Source of the DNA: an uncultured Eubacteriales bacterium
GTDB lineage: Bacteria; Bacillota; Clostridia; Christensenellales; Aristaeellaceae
Assembly: GCA_902793325.1 (NCBI GenBank)
Contig: CADBCY010000015.1
Coordinates: 1 to 60,084, forward strand
DNA length: 60,084 nucleotides
Reading direction: 5' to 3'
Shown here: piece by piece, positions 48,941 to 58,493 of the stretch
Layout: every line of letters starts with the position of its first letter
How positions within the stretch are numbered: position 1 is the stretch's first letter
Notes under the pieces: model-generated
The model's input: the letters and a program-made list of their open reading frames with translations, nothing else
Database searches by the model: none
Told to the model about the DNA's origin: nothing
Translations under genes and position numbers: made by a program

Positions 48941-50965
48941 ATGAAGAAGGCTCCCAGGAAGAAGCAATACAAGATCATCTCCATCGATCCCTTTTTGAAG
49001 CCCTACTACAACGACATCGCCCTGCGCATGGATCGCAACAGCGTGACCCGCAAGGCGCTGCTGGGCAAGAAGGCGGACCTGTCCTCCTTCGCCAACGGCT
49101 ACATGTACTACGGCTTTAACCGCACCGAAACGGGCTGGGTGTACCGCGAGTGGGCGCCCGGCGCGGATTCCGTCCACCTGATCGGCGATTTCAACGACTG
49201 GAACCGCAAGTCCCACCCGCTGAAGAAGCTGGAGGACGGCACGTGGGAGATCTACCTGGAGGGCGAGAACGCGCTGCAGCACAAGCAGAAGGTCAAGATC
49301 CAGGTCACCCGCGACGGAAACACCTTCGACCGCGTGCCGGCGTACATCCGCCGCGTGGTGCAGAACAAGGACACCAACCTGTTCGACGGCCAGATCTGGG
49401 CGCCGCCGCAGCCCTTCCCCTGGACGGACGGCGGCTACGGCAAGCGCAAGATCGCCCCGCCGTTCATCTACGAGGCGCACATCGGCATGGCCCAGGAAAA
49501 GGAAGGCGTGGGCACCTACCGGGAGTTCGCGGACTTCAACCTGGAGTACATCCACGACCTCGGCTACAACACCGTGCAGTTGATGGCCATACAGGAGCAC
49601 CCCTACTACGCCTCCTTCGGCTACCAGGTGTCCAACTTCTTCGCGGCCTCCTCGTGGTACGGCGAGCCGGAGGATCTGAAGTACCTCATCAACAAGGCCC
49701 ACGAGCTGGGCATGTACGTGCTGCTGGACCTGGTGCACTCCCACGCCGCGCCGAACGCCGACGACGGCCTCAACATGCTCGACGGCACCGACGACCAGTA
49801 CTTCCTCTACGGCGGCCGCGGCTGGCATCCCGCCTGGCACACCCGCCTGTTCGACTACAGCAAGTACGAGGTGCTGCACTTCCTGCTGTCCAACCTGAAG
49901 TTCTGGCTGGAGGAGTACCACTTCGACGGCTTCCGCTTCGACGGCGTCACCTCCATGATCTACCAGGACCACGGCCTGGGCTCCGCCTTTACGGACTACT
50001 CCCAGTACTTCAGCCTGAACACCAACGTGGACGCCATCACCTACCTGCAACTGGCGAACGAGCTGATCCACGCCGTGAACCCCTTCGCCATCACCATAGC
50101 CGAGGATATGAGTGGCATGCCCGGCATGTGCATCCCGGTGCGCAGCGGCGGCATCGGCTTCGACTACCGCCTCTCGATGGGCGTGCCGGACTACTGGGTC
50201 CGGGAGCTGAAGGAACACACGGACGACGACTGGGACATGTACAAGATGTGGTACGAGCTCACCACCCGCCGTCCGCAGGAGAAGACCGTGGCCTACTGCG
50301 AATCCCACGACCAGGCGCTGGTCGGCGACAAGACGCTGATCTTCCGCATGGCGGACGCCGAGATGTACGTGGGCATGGACAAAATCTACCACACGCCGGT
50401 GATCGACCGCGCCATCGCGCTGCACAAGATGATCCGCTTCATCACGCTGGTGCTGGGCGGCGAGGGGTATCTCAACTTCATGGGCAATGAGTTCGGCCAC
50501 CCCGAGTGGATCGACTTCCCCCGCGAGGGCAACGGCTGGAGCTACAAGTACGCGCGCCGCCAGTGGTCGCTCGCCACCAACGGCTACCTCAAGTACCAGT
50601 GGCTGGGCGCCTTCGACAAGGCCATGCTCAAGTTCGCCCGCAAGTACCGCGTGCTGAACAAGACCGACACCGTGAACCTGTGGATCGACCAGCCGGGCAA
50701 GATCATCGCCTTCTCGAAGGGCGAGCTGGTGTACGTGTTCAACTTCGACCCGCAGAAGTCCTCCACCGACTTCTTCCTGCCGGTGCACACCGTGGGCGCG
50801 GGCCGGTACCGGGTGATCTTCTCCACCGACGACATCGAGTTCGGCGGCATGGACCGCATCAGCAAGGAATACGTGTACCACACCAAGGAGCTCAAGGAAC
50901 ACGGGCTGGGCTTCCAGATCTACGTCCCCTGCCGCACGGCCATCGTGTTCAAGAAGATGGACTGA
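48941..50965 (+). CDS. glgB: 1,4-alpha-glucan branching enzyme, eukaryotic type (GH13_8-like)
   Basis: Forms alpha-1,6 branches in glycogen. The 674 residues have an N-terminal CBM48 domain (WAPGADSVHLIGDFNDWNR) and a GH13 barrel with nucleophile D334 (FRFDGVTSM), acid/base E388 (AEDMSGMPGMC) and D457 (ESHDQALVGDKT). The last motif, with YQVSNFFAASSWYG and YQDHGL, matches eukaryotic branching enzymes (GH13_8) rather than the usual bacterial GlgB (GH13_9). AGGAGG precedes the ATG at 48941. No other glycogen gene is adjacent. A terminator follows. Confidence 0.92.
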   Translation: MKKAPRKKQYKIISIDPFLKPYYNDIALRMDRNSVTRKALLGKKADLSSFANGYMYYGFNRTETGWVYREWAPGADSVHLIGDFNDWNRKSHPLKKLEDGTWEIYLEGENALQHKQKVKIQVTRDGNTFDRVPAYIRRVVQNKDTNLFDGQIWAPPQPFPWTDGGYGKRKIAPPFIYEAHIGMAQEKEGVGTYREFADFNLEYIHDLGYNTVQLMAIQEHPYYASFGYQVSNFFAASSWYGEPEDLKYLINKAHELGMYVLLDLVHSHAAPNADDGLNMLDGTDDQYFLYGGRGWHPAWHTRLFDYSKYEVLHFLLSNLKFWLEEYHFDGFRFDGVTSMIYQDHGLGSAFTDYSQYFSLNTNVDAITYLQLANELIHAVNPFAITIAEDMSGMPGMCIPVRSGGIGFDYRLSMGVPDYWVRELKEHTDDDWDMYKMWYELTTRRPQEKTVAYCESHDQALVGDKTLIFRMADAEMYVGMDKIYHTPVIDRAIALHKMIRFITLVLGGEGYLNFMGNEFGHPEWIDFPREGNGWSYKYARRQWSLATNGYLKYQWLGAFDKAMLKFARKYRVLNKTDTVNLWIDQPGKIIAFSKGELVYVFNFDPQKSSTDFFLPVHTVGAGRYRVIFSTDDIEFGGMDRISKEYVYHTKELKEHGLGFQIYVPCRTAIVFKKMD

Positions 50966-50983
50966 TCCCAGGATAAATCAAAG

Positions 50984-51013
50984 GGACCCGCCTCAACGAC
51001 GGGTCCATTTTTT
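50984..51013 (+). terminator. Terminator of glgB
   Basis: Stem GGACCCG (50984-50990) / CGGGTCC (51000-51006), then a run of six T residues. Confidence 0.85.
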
Positions 51014-51030
51014 GTCCGTTCAGTGTTCGA

Positions 51031-52587
51031 TCAGTGCACGATCAGGCTCTCGCCGGTCATCTCCGGGGGCTGCGGCAGGCCCATCAAATCCAACATGGTC
51101 GGGCACAGGTCGCACAGCTTGCCGGTCTTGCGGAGCTCCTGCTTGGGGTGCTCGGGGTCGATCACGAACACCGGCACCGGGTTCGTGGTGTGCGCGGTGA
51201 ACGGACCGCCGCTGACGGGGTCGATCATCATGTCCGCGTTGCCGTGGTCGGCGGTGATGACCACCTTGCCGCCCTGGGCGACGAGCGCGTCCACGATCTT
51301 ACCGACGCACTCGTCCACGGTGCGCACCGCCTTCTTCGCCGCCTCCATGACGCCGGTGTGGCCCACCATGTCGCAGTTGGCGAAGTTGAGGATGATGACG
51401 TCGTACTTCCGCGCTTCGATGGCCTTCAGCACCGCCTCGGTCACTTCATAGGCGCTCATCTCCGGCTTCAGGTCGAAGGTGGGCACCTCCTCCGCGGACG
51501 GGGACGGGATCAGTATGCGATCCTCGCCGGGGAACACGCGCTCCTCGCCGCCGTTGAAGAAGAAGGTCACGTGGGCGTACTTCTGCGTCTCCGCGATGCG
51601 CAGCTGCTTCAGGCCCAGCTTGGAAAGGTACTCACCCATGGTCATGTGCAGGCTCTCCGGCGGGTAGGCGATCTGCACGTTGGGCATGGTCGCGTCGTAC
51701 TGGGTCATGCACACGTAGGTCAGCGGGAAGAAGCCGTGCTTGCGCTCGAAGCCCTTGAATTCGGGATCGACGTAGGCGCGGGTGATCTCGCGGGCCCGGT
51801 CGGGGCGGAAGTTGAAGAAGATCACGGAGTCATTGGCCTTGATGGTTCCCTCGGGATCGATGACGGTGGGCAGCATGAACTCGTCGGTGAGGTGCTTGCC
51901 GGTCTCGTCCACCACCTTGTAGGAATCGAGGATGGCCTGCACGGGATCGTCGGCGTGGATGCCCTCGCCGCAGACCATGGCGTTATAGGCGCGCTCGACG
52001 CGCTCCCAGGCGAAGTCGCGGTCCATGGCGTAGAGGCGGCCCATGACGGTCGCGACCTTGCCGACGCCGATCTCCTTCATCTTCTCCACCAGGTTCTTGA
52101 CGTACTCCCAGCCGGAATCCGGCGGCACGTCGCGGCCGTCGAGCAGGCAGTGCACGTAGACCTTGTCCAGTCCGTTGCGCTTCGCCATTTCGATGATGCC
52201 GTACAGGTGCTCGGTGTGGGAGTGCACGCCGCCGGGGGAAACCAGGCCGATCAGGTGCAGCGCGGAGTCGTTCTTCCTGCAATTCTCCATGGCGGACAGC
52301 AGCGCCTTGTTCTTGAAGAACACGCCGTCCTGGATGTCCTTGGTGATCTTCACCAGCATCTGGTAGACCACGCGGCCCGCGCCGATGTTGGTGTGTCCCA
52401 CCTCGGAATTGCCCATCTGGCCGTCCGGCAGGCCGACGTCCAGGCCGGAAGCGCCGATCTGCGTGGTGGAGTATTCCGCCCTCAGGCGGTCGAGGACCGG
52501 AGTCCCCGCCGCCACGATGGCATTCGACCTGGGATCGTTTTCGCCGATCCCGAAGCCGTCCATGATAATCAGTGCCGTAGTGCTCAT
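51031..52587 (-). CDS. gpmI: 2,3-Bisphosphoglycerate-independent phosphoglycerate mutase
   Basis: Mn-dependent glycolytic enzyme interconverting 3- and 2-phosphoglycerate, 518 residues. It opens TTALIIMDGFGIG; the catalytic Ser is in MGNSEVGHTNIGAGR. LLDGRDVPPDSG, FFNFRPDRAREITRA and VITADHGNADMM give substrate and metal ligands. Its ATG overlaps the stop of the pgk-tpiA fusion (ATGA), so translation is coupled and three glycolytic activities are made from one transcript. Confidence 0.97.
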   Translation of the reverse strand: MSTTALIIMDGFGIGENDPRSNAIVAAGTPVLDRLRAEYSTTQIGASGLDVGLPDGQMGNSEVGHTNIGAGRVVYQMLVKITKDIQDGVFFKNKALLSAMENCRKNDSALHLIGLVSPGGVHSHTEHLYGIIEMAKRNGLDKVYVHCLLDGRDVPPDSGWEYVKNLVEKMKEIGVGKVATVMGRLYAMDRDFAWERVERAYNAMVCGEGIHADDPVQAILDSYKVVDETGKHLTDEFMLPTVIDPEGTIKANDSVIFFNFRPDRAREITRAYVDPEFKGFERKHGFFPLTYVCMTQYDATMPNVQIAYPPESLHMTMGEYLSKLGLKQLRIAETQKYAHVTFFFNGGEERVFPGEDRILIPSPSAEEVPTFDLKPEMSAYEVTEAVLKAIEARKYDVIILNFANCDMVGHTGVMEAAKKAVRTVDECVGKIVDALVAQGGKVVITADHGNADMMIDPVSGGPFTAHTTNPVPVFVIDPEHPKQELRKTGKLCDLCPTMLDLMGLPQPPEMTGESLIVH

Positions 52588-54530
52588 CAGAAGTTCACCA
52601 CCTGGGCGAAGTCCGCCGCCTTCAGGGACGCGCCGCCGATCAGGCCGCCGTCGATCTCGGGCTGGGACATCAGGCCCTTCACGTTGGAGCCCTTCATGCT
52701 TCCGCCGTACTGGATGCGGATGTGCTCGGCGGCGTAGCGGCCGAACTTGGCGGCGATGGCCTTGCGGATCACGCCGATGGTCTCGTTCGCCTGCTCGTCG
52801 GTGGCGGTCAGGCCGGTGCCGATGGCCCACACGGGCTCGTAGGCGATCACGACGTTCTCCAGGTCGTTGGCGGTCAGGCCGTGCAGCGCCATCTGGGTCT
52901 GATAGGTGACGATCATGTCGGTATAGCCCGCTTCGCGCTCGTCCTTCATCTCGCCCACGCACACGATGGCCTTCAGGCCGGCCTTCACGGCGGCGAGGGT
53001 GCGCAGGTTGACGGTCACGTCGGTCTCGCCGAAGTACTGGCGGCGCTCGGAGTGGCCGATGATGACGTACTCACAGCCCGCGGCCTTGAGCATGGCGGCG
53101 CTCAGCTCGCCGGTGTAGGCGCCGGACTCCTTGAAGTGCACGTTCTGCGCGCCGAGGTGGATGTTGGTGCCGGCGATGATGGGCTTGATGGCCGCGAAGT
53201 CCACCGCGGGGGTGCACACGACCACGTCGCACTTGGCGTTCTTCACCAGCGGAATCAGGTCGGTCACGAGCTGCGCGGCCTCTTCGGGGGTCTTGTTCAT
53301 CTTCCAGTTGCCGGCGATGATGGGCGTGCGCTTGGGGATCTCGCGGTCCTTCAGGCACACGACGCCGGGCAACTGCTTGCCCTCGAGGAACTCCAGGGAC
53401 GCGCCGCCGCCGGTGGAGATGTGGCTCATGCGGTCCGCCAGGCCCATCTGGGTCACGGCCGCCGCGCTGTCGCCGCCGCCGATGATGGTGGTGGCGTGGG
53501 ACTCCGCCAGCGCCTTGGCGATGGCCAGGGTGCCCACGGCGAAGTTGGGCATCTCGAACACGCCCATGGGGCCGTTCCAGACCACGGTGCGGGCCTTGGC
53601 AATCTCCGCGGAGAACAGCTTCACGGTCTCCGGGCCGATGTCCATGCCCTCGAAGTTATCGGGAATGTTGCGGGAATGCGCGGTGATGCGCTCGCAATCG
53701 TTGGAGAAGCTGTCGCCGCAGACGTTGTCGACGGGCAGCAGCATCTTGACGCCCTTCTGCTCCGCCAGCTCCAGCAGCTCCTTGGCCAGGCCAATGCGCT
53801 CCTCGTCCAGCAGGGAACGGCCGACCTTGCCGCCCAGGGCGACCTGGAAGGTGTAGCTCATGCCGCCGCCGATGAGCAGCACGTCGACCTTGTCCAGCAG
53901 GTTCTTGATGACGCCGATCTTGTCCTTCACCTTCGCGCCGCCCAGGATGGCGACGAAGGGACGCACGGGGTTCTCCACGGCGTTGCCCAGGAACTGCAGC
54001 TCCTTGCCGATCAGGAAGCCGGCCACGGCGGGCAGATACTGCGCGACGCCGACGGTGGAGGCGTGCGCGCGATGCACGGTGCCGAAGGCGTCGGAGACGT
54101 ACAGCTCGGCCATGCTGGCCAGCTCCTTGGCGAAGGCGGGATCGTTCTTCTCCTCCTCGGCGTGGAAGCGGACGTTCTCCAGCAGGATGGCCTTGCCGGG
54201 CTCCACCTCGGCGGCCAGCTTCTTGGCGGAGGGGCCGATGACGTCCTTAGCCAGCTTCACCTCGAAGCCCAGCTTCTCGGAGAGGCGCTTGGCGACGGGC
54301 GCCAGGGAGAACTCCATGTTGAACTGCCCCTTCGGGCGGCCCAGGTGGCTGCACAGGATGACGGCGGCGCCGTTGTCCAGCAGGTACTTGATGGTCGGCA
54401 GCGCGGCGTTGATGCGGGTCTCGTCGGTGATATTCTTCTCGGCGTCCAGCGGTACGTTGAAGTCACAACGCACGAGGACCTTCTTGCCCCTGACCTGGAC
54501 GTCTTCAATGGTCATCTTATTCAGATTCAT
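52587..54530 (-). CDS. pgk-tpiA: Phosphoglycerate kinase-triosephosphate isomerase fusion
   Basis: A 647-residue bifunctional glycolytic enzyme. PGK covers about 1-394 ([32 protein letters not shown], nucleotide-binding GGGDSAAAV and [12 protein letters not shown]). It runs without a stop into a complete TIM domain (about 396-647) with catalytic Lys in AGNWKMN, His in IIGHSERR, Glu in [11 protein letters not shown] and phosphate-binding IQYGGSMK. A fusion of this type is known in Thermotoga. The ATG at 54530 is chosen over TTG at 54539 because GGAGG lies 9 bases upstream. gpmI follows with overlap. Confidence 0.96.
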   Translation of the reverse strand: MNLNKMTIEDVQVRGKKVLVRCDFNVPLDAEKNITDETRINAALPTIKYLLDNGAAVILCSHLGRPKGQFNMEFSLAPVAKRLSEKLGFEVKLAKDVIGPSAKKLAAEVEPGKAILLENVRFHAEEEKNDPAFAKELASMAELYVSDAFGTVHRAHASTVGVAQYLPAVAGFLIGKELQFLGNAVENPVRPFVAILGGAKVKDKIGVIKNLLDKVDVLLIGGGMSYTFQVALGGKVGRSLLDEERIGLAKELLELAEQKGVKMLLPVDNVCGDSFSNDCERITAHSRNIPDNFEGMDIGPETVKLFSAEIAKARTVVWNGPMGVFEMPNFAVGTLAIAKALAESHATTIIGGGDSAAAVTQMGLADRMSHISTGGGASLEFLEGKQLPGVVCLKDREIPKRTPIIAGNWKMNKTPEEAAQLVTDLIPLVKNAKCDVVVCTPAVDFAAIKPIIAGTNIHLGAQNVHFKESGAYTGELSAAMLKAAGCEYVIIGHSERRQYFGETDVTVNLRTLAAVKAGLKAIVCVGEMKDEREAGYTDMIVTYQTQMALHGLTANDLENVVIAYEPVWAIGTGLTATDEQANETIGVIRKAIAAKFGRYAAEHIRIQYGGSMKGSNVKGLMSQPEIDGGLIGGASLKAADFAQVVNF

Positions 54531-54686
54531 GATAATCAACCTCCATACATAGTGGTGCTTTTATTCTAACACATTGCACCGCAAAATAAAAGGGGCTTTC
54601 GACATTTGCTTCTTATAAAATTTGCGTTGAATGTGACAAATTCCGCCCCGGGCCGTCCGAAACACGGATTTCTCTTAACGATCGCG

Positions 54687-54695
54687 TGCTATAAT
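54687..54695 (+). promoter_or_regulatory. Extended -10 promoter of the ecf operon
   Basis: TGCTATAAT at 54687-54695, about 55 bp before ecfA1, without a clear -35. The divergent pgk unit starts on the other side of this gap. Confidence 0.6.
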
Positions 54696-54750
54696 GGTTG
54701 AATCGTATGAAGCGCGGCGTTTTGCCGCTTATTCCCGGAGGTTTCCTTCC

Positions 54751-55584
54751 ATGAGCAACCCCATCATCGAGGCGCACAATGTGTGCTTTCAATACGAGGA
54801 CGCCGCCGCGCCCGCGGTGAAGGACGTGTCCCTGACCGTGGAGGCGGGCGAATTCGTCGCCATCCTCGGGCGCAACGGCAGCGGCAAGTCCACCTTCGCC
54901 AAGCTCCTGAACGCGCTCCTGCTCCCCACGGGCGGCACGCTGCGCGTGAACGGGCTGGAGGCCAGGACCGAGGACGACTGCTACGAGGTGCGCCGCTCCT
55001 GCGGCATGGTGTTCCAGAACCCGGACAACCAGATCGTCGCCACCATCGTGGAGGAGGACTGCGCCTTCGGCCTGGAGAACCTGGGCACGCCGCCGGAGGA
55101 GATCCGCCGGCGCGTGGACGAGGCCCTCCTGGACGTGGGCATGGCGGAGCAGGCGGGCGCGTCGCCGTCGATGCTCTCCGGCGGCCAGAAGCAGCGGGTG
55201 GCCGTGGCGGGCGTGCTGGCGATGCGGCCGAGGATCATCGTGTTCGACGAGTCCACCGCCATGCTGGACCCTGTGGGCCGCCGCGACGTGTTCGAACTGG
55301 CCCGCAGGCTGAACCGCGAGGAGGGCATCACCATCGTGTGGATCACCCACTTCATGGAGGAGGCCGCGCTGGCGGACCGGCTGCTGGTGATGGACCGCGG
55401 GCGCGTGGCGCTGGCCGGCGCGCCGAGGGAGGTCTTTGCCCAGGTGGACCGGATCATGAAGCTCGGGCTGGACGTCCCCGAGATGATGAAGCTGGCCGCG
55501 CGGCTGCGCAGGGCCGGCGTGAAGCTGCCCGAAGGCATAATGACGGTGGATGAAATGGCGGTGGAGCTATGCCGATTGAAGTAA
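54751..55584 (+). CDS. ecfA1: ECF transporter ATPase EcfA1
   Basis: ABC ATPase of the energy-coupling factor module for vitamin and metal uptake, 277 residues. Walker A GRNGSGKST (about 41-49), Q-loop VFQNPDNQIV, signature LSGGQKQRVAVAGVLAM, Walker B IIVFDESTAML. The usual Walker B-adjacent Glu is present (DES). GGAGG precedes the ATG at 54751. It overlaps ecfA2 by 16 bp. No substrate-binding S component is adjacent, as expected of a group II ECF module serving several S proteins. Confidence 0.95.
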   Translation: MSNPIIEAHNVCFQYEDAAAPAVKDVSLTVEAGEFVAILGRNGSGKSTFAKLLNALLLPTGGTLRVNGLEARTEDDCYEVRRSCGMVFQNPDNQIVATIVEEDCAFGLENLGTPPEEIRRRVDEALLDVGMAEQAGASPSMLSGGQKQRVAVAGVLAMRPRIIVFDESTAMLDPVGRRDVFELARRLNREEGITIVWITHFMEEAALADRLLVMDRGRVALAGAPREVFAQVDRIMKLGLDVPEMMKLAARLRRAGVKLPEGIMTVDEMAVELCRLK

Positions 55585-56432
55585 AGAACCTGGTGCACGT
55601 TTACATGCCCGGCACGCCCTTCGAGGCGCACGCGCTGAAGGGCGTGAGCCTCGCCGTGCGGGACGGCGAATTCGTGGGCATCATCGGCCATACCGGCAGC
55701 GGCAAGTCCACGCTGATCTCCCACCTGAACGGGCTGGAGAAGTCCGAGCCCGGCGCGGTGTTCGTCAACGGCATGGACCTGGGCGACAAGGGCGCCGATC
55801 TCATCGCCGTGCGCCGCGCGGTGGGCCTGGTGTTCCAGTACCCGGAGTACCAGCTCTTCGAGGAGACCGTGGCCAAGGACGTCGCCTTCGGGCCGTCCAA
55901 CCTCAAGCTCCCGGCGGAGGAGATCGAGCGCCGCGTGTCCGAGGCCATACTGCGCGTCGGGCTCGACCCGTCGGTGTCGGACAAGTCCCCCTTCGAGCTC
56001 TCCGGCGGCCAGAAGCGCCGCGTGGCCATCGCGGGCGTGCTGGCCATGCAGCCCTCGATCCTGATTCTGGACGAGCCCGCCGCGGGCCTGGATCCCGCGG
56101 GCCGGCGGGAGATGCTCTCGCTCATCCGGAACATCCACGATTCCGGCACCACCGTGGTCATGGTCTCCCACTCGATGGACGACGTCGGCCGCTGCTGCGA
56201 CCGGCTGTTCGTGCTGAACAGGGGCGAGATCGCGTTCTCCGGCACCCCGGCGGAGGTATTCCTCCACGACGAGGCGCTGCACGGGATGGGCCTGGACGTG
56301 CCCGAGTGCGCCAAGCTCGCCAATCGCCTGCGCCGCGAGGGCTTTGACATCCCCGAGGGCCTGTTCCGCGAGGAGGAGGTTTGCGCGGCCATACTGAATC
56401 ACCTGGGCAAGGGAGGGAAGCAGCCATGCTGA
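55569..56432 (+). CDS. ecfA2: ECF transporter ATPase EcfA2
   Basis: Second ABC ATPase of the module, 287 residues. Walker A GHTGSGKST, Q-loop VFQYPEYQLFEETV (typical of EcfA2), signature LSGGQKRRVAIAGVLAM, Walker B ILILDEPAAGLDP and switch His in MVSHSMDD. It overlaps ecfA1 and ecfT, so all three are translationally coupled and pair as a heterodimer with EcfT. Confidence 0.96.
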   Translation: MPIEVKNLVHVYMPGTPFEAHALKGVSLAVRDGEFVGIIGHTGSGKSTLISHLNGLEKSEPGAVFVNGMDLGDKGADLIAVRRAVGLVFQYPEYQLFEETVAKDVAFGPSNLKLPAEEIERRVSEAILRVGLDPSVSDKSPFELSGGQKRRVAIAGVLAMQPSILILDEPAAGLDPAGRREMLSLIRNIHDSGTTVVMVSHSMDDVGRCCDRLFVLNRGEIAFSGTPAEVFLHDEALHGMGLDVPECAKLANRLRREGFDIPEGLFREEEVCAAILNHLGKGGKQPC

Positions 56433-57235
56433 AGGGCGTGACCATCGGGCAGTTCTTTCCCGGCGATTCGCTGATTCACCGGCTCGACCCCCGCACCAAG
56501 CTGCTGGCGACCATCGCGCTGATCGCCATCGTGTTCGTGTCGCAGGGCTTCGCGGGTTTCCTGCTCATCGCCGCCTTTGTGCTGGCCTGCTGCGCCAGCA
56601 CGGGCATCCACCTGAAGTTCCTGTTTCGCGGGTTGAAGCCCATACTGTTCATCGTGCTGTTCACCTTCGCGCTGAACCTGTTCTTCCAGTCCGGAACCAC
56701 CGTGCTGCTGCAGCTCGGCCCGGTGAAGATCACCGCCGAGGGCCTGCGCATGGCCAGCTTCATGGCGGTTCGGCTCATCCTGCTGGTGGTGTCCAGCCAG
56801 CTTTTGACGCTCACCACCTCCCCCATCGCCCTCACCGACGGCCTGGAGAGTCTGTTCCGGCCGCTGGAGGTCGTGAAGTTCCCCGCGCACGAGATCGCCA
56901 TGATGATGTCCATTGCGCTGCGCTTCATCCCCACGCTGATGGACGAGGCAGACAAGATCATGAAGGCCCAGAAGGCGCGCGGCGCGGACTTCGAGACCGG
57001 CAACCTGCTCCAGCGCGCGAAGGCCATGGTGCCGCTGCTGGTGCCGCTGTTCGTCGGCGCCTTCCGGCGGGCGGAGGAGCTCGCCCTCGCCATGGACGCC
57101 CGCTGTTACCGCGGCGGCGCGGGCCGCACGCGCATGCACCAGCTCAGGTTCAAGGGCATCGACGCCCTGGCCGCGCTGGCGGTGCTGGCGCTGCTGGCGG
57201 CGGTGATCGCGCTGAACGCCTTCCATGTGTGGTAG
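56426..57235 (+). CDS. ecfT: ECF transporter transmembrane protein EcfT
   Basis: Integral membrane scaffold of the ECF module, 269 residues, with about six to seven hydrophobic helices. It opens FPGDSLIHRLDPRTKLL, the EcfT start signature. The coupling helices carry Ala-Arg-Gly motifs, seen in KAQKARGADFETGN and in ALAMDARCYRGG (a variant, ARC). GGGAGG precedes the ATG at 56426, inside ecfA2. Confidence 0.95.
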   Translation: MLKGVTIGQFFPGDSLIHRLDPRTKLLATIALIAIVFVSQGFAGFLLIAAFVLACCASTGIHLKFLFRGLKPILFIVLFTFALNLFFQSGTTVLLQLGPVKITAEGLRMASFMAVRLILLVVSSQLLTLTTSPIALTDGLESLFRPLEVVKFPAHEIAMMMSIALRFIPTLMDEADKIMKAQKARGADFETGNLLQRAKAMVPLLVPLFVGAFRRAEELALAMDARCYRGGAGRTRMHQLRFKGIDALAALAVLALLAAVIALNAFHVW

Positions 57236-57239
57236 CGCC

Positions 57240-58022
57240 ATGCGCAGGATCCATCTCACGCTGGAGTACGACGGCACGAACTACGCCGGCTGGCAGCGGC
57301 AGGCCAACGCGCTGGCCGTGCAGCAGGTGCTGGAGGAAGCGCTGCAAAGGCTGACGGGCGAGCCGATCACGGTCACCGGTTCCAGCCGCACGGACGCGGG
57401 CGTGCACGCGCTGGGCCAGTCCGTCCACTTCGACACCGAAAGCCGCATCCCCGCGGACAAGTTCAGCTTTGCGCTCAACACCCTGCTGCCCCACGACATC
57501 CGCGTGCGCGCCTCCGAGGCGGTCTCCCCGGACTTCCACGCCCGCTTTTCCACGAAGGGCAAGCGCTACCGTTACCTGTTCTACGACGCGCCCCACGCCG
57601 GGGCGCTGAACCGCTTTACGCACGCCCACAGCATCTACCCGCTGGACGACGCGAGGATGGCGGCCGAAGCCCGGGCGCTGCTGGGCACGCACGACTTCGC
57701 CGCCTTCGCCGCCAGCGGCTCGGTGGTCCGGGATACGGTGCGCACGATCTGGCGCGCGGACGTCACCCGGCACGAGCGCGACGTGGAGATCCTCGTCGAG
57801 GGCAGCGGCTTTCTGTACAACATGGTGCGCATCATCGCCGGGACGCTCCAGGGCGTCGGTTCCGGCAAGCTGGAGCCGGGCTGCCTGCGCCGGGCCATCG
57901 AAACCGGCGACCGGCTGGACCTGGGCGTCACCGCGCCGGCCCACGGGCTGACGCTGATGGAGGTGTTCTACGCCCTGCCGGACACCTGCCCCTACCCCGA
58001 AGAGGAGATACGAAAAAAATGA
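57240..58022 (+). CDS. truA: tRNA pseudouridine synthase TruA
   Basis: Forms pseudouridine at positions 38-40 of the tRNA anticodon stem. The 260 residues open RRIHLTLEYDGTNYAGWQRQ. The catalytic Asp is in GSSRTDAGVHALGQ, and FLYNMVRIIAGTL is a family segment. The ATG at 57240 is chosen for fit to the family N-terminus; its ribosome binding site is weak. ecfA1-ecfA2-ecfT-truA is a common Bacillota order, but the usual rplM-rpsI do not follow. Confidence 0.96.
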   Translation: MRRIHLTLEYDGTNYAGWQRQANALAVQQVLEEALQRLTGEPITVTGSSRTDAGVHALGQSVHFDTESRIPADKFSFALNTLLPHDIRVRASEAVSPDFHARFSTKGKRYRYLFYDAPHAGALNRFTHAHSIYPLDDARMAAEARALLGTHDFAAFAASGSVVRDTVRTIWRADVTRHERDVEILVEGSGFLYNMVRIIAGTLQGVGSGKLEPGCLRRAIETGDRLDLGVTAPAHGLTLMEVFYALPDTCPYPEEEIRKK

Positions 58023-58492
58023 CCATCACCAACGCCATGCGCCTATTGAAGCAGGCGGGCATCGAATTTGACACCTCGGAGTACGAGGTGGACGAGAGCG
58101 ACCTGAGCGGCGTGCACGCCGCCGAAATGCTGGGCATCGACCCGGACTGCATGTTCAAGACGCTGGTGGCGCGCGGCGACAGGAAGGGCCTGTCGGTGTT
58201 CTGCATCCCCGTGGCGGAGGAGCTGGACCTCAAGAAGTGCGCCGCCGTCACCGGGGACAAGAAGATCGAAATGATCCACGTGAAGGAGCTGCTCGGCCTC
58301 ACCGGCTACGTGCGCGGCGGCTGCTCGCCCGTCGGCATGAAGAAGAAGTACCCCACCTGGATCGACGAGACCGCCACGCTGTTCGACCGCATCTATGTCA
58401 GCGCGGGCCAGCGCGGCCAGCAGTTGATCCTGAGCCCCGACGACCTCGCCCGCTACACCGACGCGGCGTTTGCAGACCTCACCAGGCTATAG
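58019..58492 (+). CDS. ybaK: Cys-tRNA(Pro)/Cys-tRNA(Cys) deacylase YbaK
   Basis: A trans-editing deacylase that clears mischarged Cys-tRNA(Pro), 157 residues, of normal length. Family segments are VHAAEMLGIDPDCMFKTLVA, the catalytic Lys in FKTL, GDKKIEMI and GYVRGGCSPVGMKKKYPTWI. It overlaps truA by 4 bp and is followed by the HAD gene after one base. Confidence 0.94.
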   Translation: MTITNAMRLLKQAGIEFDTSEYEVDESDLSGVHAAEMLGIDPDCMFKTLVARGDRKGLSVFCIPVAEELDLKKCAAVTGDKKIEMIHVKELLGLTGYVRGGCSPVGMKKKYPTWIDETATLFDRIYVSAGQRGQQLILSPDDLARYTDAAFADLTRL

Positions 58493-58493
58493 C

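Noticed and set aside
54596-54606. Spo0A box (TGTCGAA) upstream of pgk
   Set aside because: A single 7-base match without a second site or clear promoter geometry is expected by chance.
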